DNA of 43,377 bases, taken from NCBI GenBank assembly GCA_016124845.1, contig WGMW01000018.1, positions 1 to 43,377 of the forward strand, in the 5' to 3' direction. Origin of the DNA: Flavobacteriales bacterium (lineage in GTDB: Bacteria; Bacteroidota; Bacteroidia; UBA10329). The notes under the pieces were generated by a model. That model made no database searches. It saw nothing but the letters and a program-made list of their open reading frames with translations, and was not told where the DNA came from. Positions 15,703 to 23,138 of the stretch are shown in pieces (position 1 is the first letter of the stretch; each line of letters begins with the position of its first letter). Position numbers and translations under genes: made by a program.

Positions 15703-17232
15703 TCGCACAATGCTGTTCGGAAGAAGTCGTTTCAGAAAACCTCCAAGGCTTTCGGTTTTAATCAGAGCAATAAGCGCGCAAACCAGAAACGGCAGTGCAG
15801 GAACTTTATACCGCACAATTGCCCCGACAACAGGAGTAACCAGTCCTGTCAGGAGGAGAATCACAACCGCGAATCCAACGGCCAGATAGAAGGTCGGGCT
15901 GGAAAGCCCATTTCTGTCAAACAGGATAATTGCCAGCAGAATCAGGAGCAGAACGATCAGGTTTTCCAATCCTGAAAGCAGCATGAACGGAGAATCGATC
16001 TGCCAAGGGAACGGGCGGAAAAGCGCGTTCATCAGCGCAGCGGGTGAAGCTTTGACAATACTCCAAATGCTGTCGTCCAATTTGGGAATGTCAATGGTAC
16101 TTCCCGTTCTTCCATAATCGAGCACCACATAGAATTCCGTCCCAGTTGGAAGCATTTTTTCTGTAGCATTCGGCTGTTTGGCATCTTGCCACGCAACCGC
16201 AGAAACATCTTTTAGAAGCGAAGCATCATCGCGGTCAGCCTCAAAATGAATGGCATCATAATCCTCGGCTTGGATATACAGCGTATCACCACTTGCGACC
16301 CGAACGTACGTTCCACCTTCTGCCAACTGGTAGAACTCAATCTGCTTCTTGGCCAATCGCGGTGCAACGCCTTTTTCGGGGTTTACCTGTTCCAGCGCAA
16401 CCGCTCCCAAAAACAGCAGCAGATACATTCCGCCAAATACCAACGCAGGATGGAATTTTGGCCATTTCGAGCTTATCCTCCATCCAATGATACCAGGCAT
16501 TATTGCGAGCAGCGCATAACTTTTTACCGAAAGCAACAACCACAATGAAATGCCAGCAAGCATGATTCCTTTGATGAAGTTTCCAGATTCTGAAAATCGG
16601 AGTACCGAAAGGAGTAGAAGCCCAAGACCGAGAAGTAGCAGCGGTTCTTTAAGCACGCCAGAAGCCCAGAACATCATTCCAGGCATGAGGAAGACGCCCA
16701 AGAAAAACCAACGCTCTTTGCTTGGATTCATCCGCCTCAGGAAGTGGAAAATACCCGTCAGGCCGATCAACCCAAGGAAATTCGCCACCACGTTATGAAC
16801 GTTGTAATGCCCCATGGAGAACAATCGGACGAAAGCATTGAAACGGATAATCAGATGTGTATCGTTGGCAACCCCGTAGTGGTACGGCTTGTCCCAATGG
16901 CTCATCAGGTCGTAGTAAGCGGTGAACCGTTCGCGATTATCCGCGCCCCAACCGATCAGCATTTGCAGGTAATCCATCGGTCTTTCCGGCAAGGCCGAGA
17001 ACATCACCATCGCATCGTCATAGTATTTCCAGATGTCGGCCGTGCTGCGGTCGGTGTAGTAATACGTGTAGATGAGGTAGAGCAGAAAGCCGCTCAGCAC
17101 TTTGAGTACGAATGCACCCTGAAACCATCTGACAGGAACTGAACCCATACGGAAGAACTTCATCTTTCCGATAAGGAAGAGGAAGAATGCCGTGTATGCG
17201 AGTGTCAGAAGCGTGCCCTCCAAATGATACAT
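15682..17232 (-). CDS. Polytopic membrane protein, unknown function
   Basis: A 516-residue protein with about ten membrane helices, including one after the start (MYHLEGTLLTLAYTAFFLFLI), several between residues 130 and 270 and four at the C-terminus. A soluble periplasmic loop of about 100 residues lies near 280-390. General shape resembles polysaccharide-related or glycosyltransferase-like membrane proteins (for example the EpsG/GT-C type), but no catalytic motif is clear. Start at 17232 is chosen because a perfect TACATTTG box lies just upstream; the longer frame to 17304 would begin before the promoter. The gene is convergent with and overlaps the AllA-like gene by 21 nt. Confidence 0.65.
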   Translation of the reverse strand: MYHLEGTLLTLAYTAFFLFLIGKMKFFRMGSVPVRWFQGAFVLKVLSGFLLYLIYTYYYTDRSTADIWKYYDDAMVMFSALPERPMDYLQMLIGWGADNRERFTAYYDLMSHWDKPYHYGVANDTHLIIRFNAFVRLFSMGHYNVHNVVANFLGLIGLTGIFHFLRRMNPSKERWFFLGVFLMPGMMFWASGVLKEPLLLLGLGLLLLSVLRFSESGNFIKGIMLAGISLWLLLSVKSYALLAIMPGIIGWRISSKWPKFHPALVFGGMYLLLFLGAVALEQVNPEKGVAPRLAKKQIEFYQLAEGGTYVRVASGDTLYIQAEDYDAIHFEADRDDASLLKDVSAVAWQDAKQPNATEKMLPTGTEFYVVLDYGRTGSTIDIPKLDDSIWSIVKASPAALMNALFRPFPWQIDSPFMLLSGLENLIVLLLILLAIILFDRNGLSSPTFYLAVGFAVVILLLTGLVTPVVGAIVRYKVPALPFLVCALIALIKTESLGGFLKRLLPNSIVRLFENRN

Positions 17233-17237
17233 GCAAC

Positions 17238-17245
17238 CAAATGTA
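17238..17245 (-). promoter_or_regulatory. -7 promoter box TACATTTG
   Basis: Perfect TAnnTTTG match on the minus strand, 5 nt upstream of the ATG at 17232. Confidence 0.55.
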
Positions 17246-17349
17246 ATCGGTTTCCATGATGTAAGGGCGTAGAACCATACACCCTTGCCATGTTGAAAAC
17301 TCATCTATAAGGGATGGCGACCTCGACTTCCCACAACACATGCGTTGGT

Positions 17350-17357
17350 TACTTTTG
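17350..17357 (+). promoter_or_regulatory. -7 promoter box TACTTTTG for purL
   Basis: Perfect TAnnTTTG match, 30 nt before the purL ATG at 17388. It overlaps the longer frame starting at 17340, which is therefore not the real start. Confidence 0.55.
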
Positions 17358-17387
17358 CAGCACAATTCGAACGTATTTCCAGCCGAC

Positions 17388-19643
17388 ATGAGTACCTCAA
17401 CCGACCAACTCACAACCGTAGAAACAGCCCAGAAACTTGGATTGCTCCCAGAGGAATTCGAGAAGATCAAAGGCATTCTTGGCCGAACGCCCAACTTCAC
17501 GGAGTTGAGCATTTTTTCGGTGATGTGGAGTGAGCATTGTAGCTACAAGAACTCCATTACGTGGTTGAAGACGCTTCCGCGCGAAGGTTCGAAAATGCTT
17601 GTGGAAGCGGGCGAGGAAAACGCGGGTATGGTGGACATTGGTGATGGCTTAGCGTGTGTTTTCAAGATCGAAAGTCATAACCACCCATCGGCTTTGGAGC
17701 CTTACCAAGGCGCGGCAACAGGTGTTGGCGGCATCAACCGCGATATATTTACCATGGGTGCGCGTCCGATCGCACAGTTAAACTCATTGCGTTTCGGAAA
17801 TCCAGACCTTGATAAGACCAAATGGTTGGTAAAAGGTGTGGTGAAAGGAATTGGCGATTACGGCAATTCATTCGGAATCCCGACCGTTGGTGGAGAAGTT
17901 TTCTTCGATGAATGCTACAATCAGAATCCGTTGGTGAACGCCATGTCTGTTGGAACGCTGGAAGTTGGTAAGATGGTTTCAGCAACATCTCATGGAGTTG
18001 GAAACCCAGTTTTCATTGTCGGTTCCTCTACCGGAAAAGACGGAATTCATGGTGCCGCTTTCGCGAGTAAGGACATCACGGAAGAAAGTGCTGGCGATCT
18101 TCCAGCAGTCCAGGTTGGCGACCCATTCCAAGAGAAATTATTGTTGGAAGCTTCTTTGGAAGTAATTGAAACTGGAGCCGTTATCGGTATGCAGGATATG
18201 GGCGCGGCGGGAATCACTTGTTCTACTTCAGAAATGAGCGAGAAAGGCGGCCACGGAATGGACATTTGGTTGGATAAAGTTCCAACGCGTCAGGAGAATA
18301 TGCTCGATTGGGAAATTCTTTTGAGTGAATCGCAGGAGCGAATGCTGATCGTGGTTGAGAAAGGCCGCGAGGAAGATGTGCTGGCCGTGTTCGATAAGTG
18401 GGATCTGAACTGCGTGGAGATCGGTGTGGTAACCGCTCCGAACCTTGGCGAAAAAGGCGGAACACTTCGCTACTACATGCACGGAGAATTGAAGGCTGAA
18501 ATTCCAGCTTGGGACTTGGTTCTTGGTGGAGGTGCGCCCGTTTACGAGAGAGAATACAAAGAGCCAGCCTACTACGCTGAATTCCAGAAGTTCAACATCG
18601 ATCAGCTTTCTGAACCTGAAGATTACAAGGAAGCCGCTTGGCACTTGATCGGTCACTTGAATATCGCGTCCAAGAATTGGGTAACCGAGCAATACGATAG
18701 CATGGTGGGAACTGTGAATATGAGCACGAATGCGCCATCAGATGCTGCCGTTGTCAACCTGAAAGACAGCAAACGTGCGCTGACCATGACGGTGGATTGC
18801 AACTCGCGCTACATCAATGCCGATCCAGAAAAAGGAACGCAGATCGCGGTGGCTGAGGCTGCAAGAAACTTGGTTTGCACGGGTTCAGAACCAACTGGAG
18901 TGACGAACTGTCTGAACTTCGGAAACCCGTACGTGCCAGAAGTCTACTGGCAATTTGTGGGTGCCATCAAAGGAATGGGCGCAGCATGCCGCAAGTTCGA
19001 TACACCTGTTACGGGCGGTAACGTGAGCTTCTACAATCAATCTGTTTTCAAGGACAAAACGGAACCAGTGTTCCCAACACCAACTATTGGAATGGTGGGA
19101 ATTCTTACTGATAAGGAAGATCGCATGACCTTGAATTTCAAGAATGCAGGTGATCTTATCTACTTGGTCGGCACTTCTCGAAATGATGTCAATTCATCGG
19201 AGTATCTCTACAGTTTCCGTGGCGTGAAAGGTTCGCCTGCGCCACACATCGACCTGGATGAAGAGTTCGATTTCCAGCAGCAGATTCTTTCGTTGATCCG
19301 AAGCAAAGCTGTGAAGTCCGTTCATGACGTTTCTGACGGTGGCCTTTTCGTCACGCTGTTTGAAAGCGCGATGCCGAACGGTTTCGGATTTGAGATTGAG
19401 ACAGATGACGAGATCAGAAAAGATGCCTTCCTGTTCGGGGAAAGCCAAAGCCGCGCAGTGGTTTCTGTTTCGCCAGAAGATCAGGAACAATTCGTTGAAA
19501 TGATGACTGCTTCGGGAGTGGACTTCACACTTCTCGGAACTGTGACATCAGACAATAAAATGACCATTGACGGTGATGAATTTGGGCATGTGAGCGAAGC
19601 CTCCAAAACGTACAATTCCGTATTGGCTCAGAAAATGGCTTAA
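17388..19643 (+). CDS. purL: Phosphoribosylformylglycinamidine synthase subunit PurL
   Basis: A 751-residue protein of the small PurL type, which works with separate PurQ and PurS. It catalyses the ATP- and glutamine-dependent conversion of FGAR to FGAM, the fourth step of purine synthesis. Seen features: FSVMWSEHCSYKNS near residue 50 (the catalytic-site His region), ESHNHPSALEPYQGAATG (nucleotide-binding loop), GGGAPVYERE mid-protein, the second AIRS-like half with TGGNVSFYNQ and the terminal HDVSDGGLFVTLFESA. Length matches the 720-760 residue family. The start at 17388 (MSTSTDQLT) follows a promoter box. purQ and purS are not in the window. A strong terminator follows. Confidence 0.95.
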   Translation: MSTSTDQLTTVETAQKLGLLPEEFEKIKGILGRTPNFTELSIFSVMWSEHCSYKNSITWLKTLPREGSKMLVEAGEENAGMVDIGDGLACVFKIESHNHPSALEPYQGAATGVGGINRDIFTMGARPIAQLNSLRFGNPDLDKTKWLVKGVVKGIGDYGNSFGIPTVGGEVFFDECYNQNPLVNAMSVGTLEVGKMVSATSHGVGNPVFIVGSSTGKDGIHGAAFASKDITEESAGDLPAVQVGDPFQEKLLLEASLEVIETGAVIGMQDMGAAGITCSTSEMSEKGGHGMDIWLDKVPTRQENMLDWEILLSESQERMLIVVEKGREEDVLAVFDKWDLNCVEIGVVTAPNLGEKGGTLRYYMHGELKAEIPAWDLVLGGGAPVYEREYKEPAYYAEFQKFNIDQLSEPEDYKEAAWHLIGHLNIASKNWVTEQYDSMVGTVNMSTNAPSDAAVVNLKDSKRALTMTVDCNSRYINADPEKGTQIAVAEAARNLVCTGSEPTGVTNCLNFGNPYVPEVYWQFVGAIKGMGAACRKFDTPVTGGNVSFYNQSVFKDKTEPVFPTPTIGMVGILTDKEDRMTLNFKNAGDLIYLVGTSRNDVNSSEYLYSFRGVKGSPAPHIDLDEEFDFQQQILSLIRSKAVKSVHDVSDGGLFVTLFESAMPNGFGFEIETDDEIRKDAFLFGESQSRAVVSVSPEDQEQFVEMMTASGVDFTLLGTVTSDNKMTIDGDEFGHVSEASKTYNSVLAQKMA

Positions 19644-19699
19644 GCAGAGGCTGCTTCCCGAAGCTTCATCTTGCTTGATTTCGGTGAAATCTTATTTTT

Positions 19700-19731
19700 G
19701 GTCGCTTGATAATTATCAAGCGACCTTTTTT
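19700..19731 (+). terminator. Rho-independent terminator of purL
   Basis: A perfect 26-nt palindrome (13-bp arms, 19700-19712 and 19713-19725, ending GATAA/TTATC at the centre) followed by six T. It separates purL from the acyl-CoA synthetase gene. On the minus strand an A/T-rich tract also follows, so it could be bidirectional. Confidence 0.85.
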
Positions 19732-19764
19732 ATTGCATCAACCTCAAATAAAACATCCGAATAA

Positions 19765-21408
19765 ATGAGCTACCCACTTCCTTTAGACATGCTGTACCGC
19801 TGGGAGAAAGAATCCCCGGATATGGTTTACATGCGCCAACCCATCAACGGGCAATGGAAAGAATGGACCTGGAAAGAAACGGGACAGGAAGTGCGCAAGA
19901 TGGCAGCTTATCTGAAAGGATTGGGCTACGAACCAGGTTCGAAGATCGCGGTCATCTCCAAGAACTGCGCGCATTGGATCATCTCCGACCTCGCTATTCA
20001 AATGGCCGGTTACTGTGGCGTGCCGATGTACCCGAATCTGAACGAGGATACGGTGAAGCAGATCTTGGAGCACAGCGAATCGAAGTTGCTTTTCGTAGGG
20101 AAATTGGATGGTTGGGAAAACATGCGGCCCGGTGTTCCACAGAATGTGAAGTGCATTGCATTCCCATTTTATACGGAGGAAGGGTACGATGAATGGTATG
20201 ATCTGGTAAAAGACGTGGAGCCGATAACGGAAGATGTGCAACGCAACCCGATGGACATGGCCACCATCATCTACACATCTGGAACGACAGGTATGCCGAA
20301 AGGCGTGATGCACAAGTTCTACAACTTTGGTTGGGCGGCCGAGAAAGCCATGAATGAGTTGAAATTGGAGCCGCATACACAGCGATTTTTCTCATACCTG
20401 CCGCTGTGCCACATTGCAGAAAGACTGTTGGTGGAGATGGGAAGCATCTACACAGGAAGTCAGGTTTCGTTCGCAGAATCGCTGGATACGTTTGCAGCTA
20501 ACTTGGCCGAATCGAAGCCAACGGTTTTCCTTGGTGTGCCGCGTATCTGGACCAAGTTCCAGCAGGGAATTCTGGCCAAGATGCCACAGAAAAAACTCGA
20601 TCTGTTCCTGAAAATTCCAATTCTGAATGGAATTGTGAAGAAGAAGATCCAGTCAGGACTTGGGTTGCAGGAAGCTCCGAATGTCTTTACCGGTGCGGCC
20701 CCAACGCCAGCTTCGCTCATCGAATGGTTCGCCAAATTGGGCATCAACATTCAGGAGGCTTATGCCATGACGGAGAATTGTTGCTACAGCCACGTTACGC
20801 GTAACGATGCCATCAAGGTGGGTTATGTAGGTCAGCCGCTGCCAGATTGCGAAGTGAAATTGAGTGATGTGAAGGAAATTCTCATCAAGCATGAAGCGTT
20901 GATGGATGGTTACTACAAGGAGCCAGAAATGACCGCGGAAACGCTGGTTGATGGTTGGTTGCGAACGGGAGATGAAGGCTACATTGATGAGCAGGGATTC
21001 TTGAAGATCACAGGGCGTGTGAAGGACCTTTTCAAGACCACCAAAGGGAAATATGTGGCACCATCGCCCATTGAAATGGACATCTCTGAGAACTCAGATA
21101 TTGAGCAGGTATGTGTGGTCGGAGATGGTATTCCACAACCAATTGCGCTGATCGTCACTTCAGAATCCGCAGCTGGAAAATCGAAGAATGAGATCGAGGA
21201 CAGTATTCTGAAAACGTTGGATCATGTGAATCCAGATCTGGATCACCATGAACAGGTCAAGAAGGCGATCATCGTCAAAGAACCTTGGACGGTGGAGAAT
21301 GAGTTGCTCACACCAACCATGAAAATCAAGCGGAATCCGATCGAGAAGATCTACAAGGCACGGTACGAAGAATGGTACAATTCTCCAGACAAGATCATCT
21401 GGGAATGA
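19765..21408 (+). CDS. Long-chain fatty-acid-CoA ligase (AMP-binding)
   Basis: A 547-residue member of the ANL superfamily. The AMP-binding loop is TIIYTSGTTGMPKG (about residues 168-181), followed by FSYLPLCHIAERLL, the adenine-binding YAMTENC (about 332-338), the hinge region TGDEGYIDEQGFLKITGR and, at the C-terminus, PTMKIKRNPIEKIY with the catalytic Lys. It activates fatty acids with ATP and CoA to feed the beta-oxidation operon encoded at 30657-36807. It is slightly shorter than the usual 590-600 residues of bacterial FAA1-type enzymes. A terminator follows within 30 nt of the stop. Confidence 0.88.
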   Translation: MSYPLPLDMLYRWEKESPDMVYMRQPINGQWKEWTWKETGQEVRKMAAYLKGLGYEPGSKIAVISKNCAHWIISDLAIQMAGYCGVPMYPNLNEDTVKQILEHSESKLLFVGKLDGWENMRPGVPQNVKCIAFPFYTEEGYDEWYDLVKDVEPITEDVQRNPMDMATIIYTSGTTGMPKGVMHKFYNFGWAAEKAMNELKLEPHTQRFFSYLPLCHIAERLLVEMGSIYTGSQVSFAESLDTFAANLAESKPTVFLGVPRIWTKFQQGILAKMPQKKLDLFLKIPILNGIVKKKIQSGLGLQEAPNVFTGAAPTPASLIEWFAKLGINIQEAYAMTENCCYSHVTRNDAIKVGYVGQPLPDCEVKLSDVKEILIKHEALMDGYYKEPEMTAETLVDGWLRTGDEGYIDEQGFLKITGRVKDLFKTTKGKYVAPSPIEMDISENSDIEQVCVVGDGIPQPIALIVTSESAAGKSKNEIEDSILKTLDHVNPDLDHHEQVKKAIIVKEPWTVENELLTPTMKIKRNPIEKIYKARYEEWYNSPDKIIWE

Positions 21409-21433
21409 CCCATTCGGAAATGGAATTGAAAAG

Positions 21434-21458
21434 AGCCGCTTATTGAGCGGCTTTTTTT
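21434..21458. terminator. Bidirectional terminator shared by convergent genes
   Basis: Hairpin AGCCGCT-TATTG-AGCGGCT (21434-21452) followed by six T; on the minus strand it is preceded by an A-run that becomes a T-run (AAAAG reversed). The stop codon of the minus-strand gene at 21440 lies inside the stem. Confidence 0.75.
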
Positions 21459-21685
21459 GTGCCGAAGATTTCCCACGCAGCCTTTCCGATAAAGAAAGCG
21501 AGGAACACCCACGGGAAACCATGGAAAACGAGGTCGAACCAATCCATGCCCGTCATACCGATGGCACCACCCGCCACCCAACGTATCTTACCTACAATAT
21601 GTGGTTCTGGGAAGAACGGGGCAAGACCAAGTGTAAGCGATGCAAATACCCAAGACGTGAGTTGCTTTTTTGTGTTCGGATTCAT
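21440..21685 (-). CDS. 81-aa membrane protein
   Basis: An 81-residue protein with three hydrophobic stretches (about residues 10-25, 30-48 and 52-74) and a basic end KKAAQ. Start ATG 21685 is preceded by GAAATTTG and 4 nt, a one-mismatch version of the promoter box that precedes several other genes here. Its TAA lies inside the terminator hairpin it shares with the acyl-CoA ligase. No family recognised. Confidence 0.55.
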   Translation of the reverse strand: MNPNTKKQLTSWVFASLTLGLAPFFPEPHIVGKIRWVAGGAIGMTGMDWFDLVFHGFPWVFLAFFIGKAAWEIFGTKKAAQ

Positions 21686-21785
21686 GGTGCAAATTTCGTG
21701 GTGCGTTGATCAAGTACTGTGACCTACCGCACCTTTCCAATCCACTGATCCAATCCCTTACCCAGTCGGAAATCCCTACCACCTC

Positions 21786-21950
21786 CTAAGCATTTCCTTC
21801 GAGGGTTGCATCATGGGTCTTTTCGGCAATGGCCGTTGCCAGAGCAATGGCAGAATCAGGGTTGGAATATTGAAGATCCATTGCTGCCTGCAGGTCTGGT
21901 TGAGAGAACCCATTGAGCGTTTGCAGCATCAGAAAATGGTCGAAAGCCAT
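21786..21950 (-). CDS. 54-aa hypothetical protein
   Basis: A 54-codon frame from ATG 21950 to TAG 21786 encodes an acidic, Ala-rich, Cys-free peptide (contains LMLQTLNGFSQPD and SAIALATAIAEKTHD). Codon choice is like that of neighbouring genes and the product would be a short helical protein. No promoter box is evident. Low confidence; could be a chance frame. Confidence 0.35.
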   Translation of the reverse strand: MAFDHFLMLQTLNGFSQPDLQAAMDLQYSNPDSAIALATAIAEKTHDATLEGNA

Positions 21951-22038
21951 TTCATTTTGGATTGTTGATGTGGAAGCATGTTGAAACGTGACTGAGGATT
22001 AGTTTCTATATTTCACGAATAACTGTGAAAGTAACGAT

Positions 22039-22362
22039 ATGGCACATTGGAGTTATAATGAGTTTTTGGCGTTTGTTCTTGTGTATGCGGCCAATTCAGA
22101 CCAACAAGTGGTAAGCAAGGAATTGGATTTCTTGTATAACAGGTTCGATGTCGATCTGGTCAATAGGATGCAAAAAGAGTTCAACGACCTGTCTGACTCG
22201 CAATGTGTCGATAGACTGCTCATGTACAAGGAGTCTTATGTTTCAGATAAAGTAGCGTTGGATAAATTGCTGGAGGATGTTTCGGCTGTTTATCTTGCTG
22301 ACGGCAAAATGGTCTCTGAAGAAAAAATGGCCTTGATGATGCTGAGGCGGATTCTCGCCTAA
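22039..22362 (+). CDS. TerB-like small protein
   Basis: A 107-residue all-helical protein resembling the tellurite-resistance TerB-like domain: NEFLAFVLVYAANSDQQVVSKEL at the start and LADGKMVSEEKMALMMLRRIL at the end, with the paired D-G-x-V/V-x-x-E pattern common to TerB. Such proteins are often stress-associated or act with phage-defence loci, but no ter operon is present. A weak box TATATTTC lies about 30 nt upstream. Alternative: an unrelated helical protein. Confidence 0.5.
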   Translation: MAHWSYNEFLAFVLVYAANSDQQVVSKELDFLYNRFDVDLVNRMQKEFNDLSDSQCVDRLLMYKESYVSDKVALDKLLEDVSAVYLADGKMVSEEKMALMMLRRILA

Positions 22363-22400
22363 CGTAGCGTTCTCTTGTTCAATGGTTAGCATGTGTTTAA

Positions 22401-22826
22401 ATGGGAGCGGCATCAGTCTATCATGTGGGAAACAAAAATTGCTCGCGACTTAAACTTTTTCGTTCCGAAAATGGAATTTTCAAAGTCATTGAATTTGATG
22501 AGTTCCCGTTAATCATTTCGGGACATGAACATACTCTTGTGCGAAATGACATTGCTGAAACTTTGCACTCAATTCTAAGAAATGAAATTCGGTTGGAATC
22601 GGTTTCAATAGAAAGACAATCCACGGGCGATAAGTGGAACGATTATTCAGAAGTCATCATCGGCAATGAAATCTTTCCCGAAAAAATAAGTTCTGATATG
22701 ATTTTGGACGAAAATGTTTGGATATATGATAACTGCATTTTCGTATCGCAAAATGTTAAAGATCAACTTGAAACTTTAGCTGGAGACAGATTGATGTTTT
22801 CAGAGGGATTCAGCCGGTTTGCGTGA
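22401..22826 (+). CDS. Hypothetical protein (possible immunity-like)
   Basis: A 141-residue protein, noticeably more AT-rich in codons than its neighbours. The C-terminal pattern (FPEKISSDMIL ... VWIYDNCIFVSQNVKDQLETL) resembles the layout of Imm11/DUF1629-type immunity proteins, where a 'V-S-x-x-x-K-x-x-L-E' helix precedes the end; this is a weak analogy. No toxin gene is adjacent. It follows the TerB-like gene after 38 nt and may share its transcript. The AT-rich composition suggests acquisition by transfer. Confidence 0.45.
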   Translation: MGAASVYHVGNKNCSRLKLFRSENGIFKVIEFDEFPLIISGHEHTLVRNDIAETLHSILRNEIRLESVSIERQSTGDKWNDYSEVIIGNEIFPEKISSDMILDENVWIYDNCIFVSQNVKDQLETLAGDRLMFSEGFSRFA

Positions 22827-23138
22827 AAAGAAGGCACTACGCTTATCAAAGAACTGAATTGAAAACCAAGTTTCGGTAGAGGTTTTTTGGTCGACTTTCA
22901 CAGTTTTTGACCCACTCAAATAGATTACGGTCTGCCGCCTGAACTTGGCCTAAAAGTTATCAACGAAAGGCCGATCGAACCACAACTATCAACTACCTTG
23001 AATGCCCTTTCCGCTGAAAAATGGGAAGGAAAAGTCGATGGCATTCAGTCCATAGACCACAGAAAAACCATCAACTGTGAACCGTGGACTGTCGACAATG
23101 GACTATTGAACATGAACCTGTTTCGGATTTAGAATTTC
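22827..23138. other. 312-bp gap with fossil frame and heptad repeat
   Basis: No intact gene. A frame on the plus strand is open from 22911 to 23131 (73 codons to TAG) and its first part reads like protein (QIDYGLPPELGLKVINERP), but it has no plausible start, runs into the heptad repeat at 23041 and is not recognised. It may be the eroded 3' end of a gene once upstream of dnaE. The 3' part holds the repeat listed separately. Confidence 0.4.
23041..23108. repeat. Heptad-phased repeat 5' of dnaE
   Basis: Begins GCATTCAGTCCAT and contains heptamers in one register (GTCCATA, GACCACA, then CGTGGAC, TGTCGAC, AATGGAC). The first 13 nt match the copy at 27600 exactly. It ends about 30 nt before the GTG start of dnaE. 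Confidence 0.6.
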
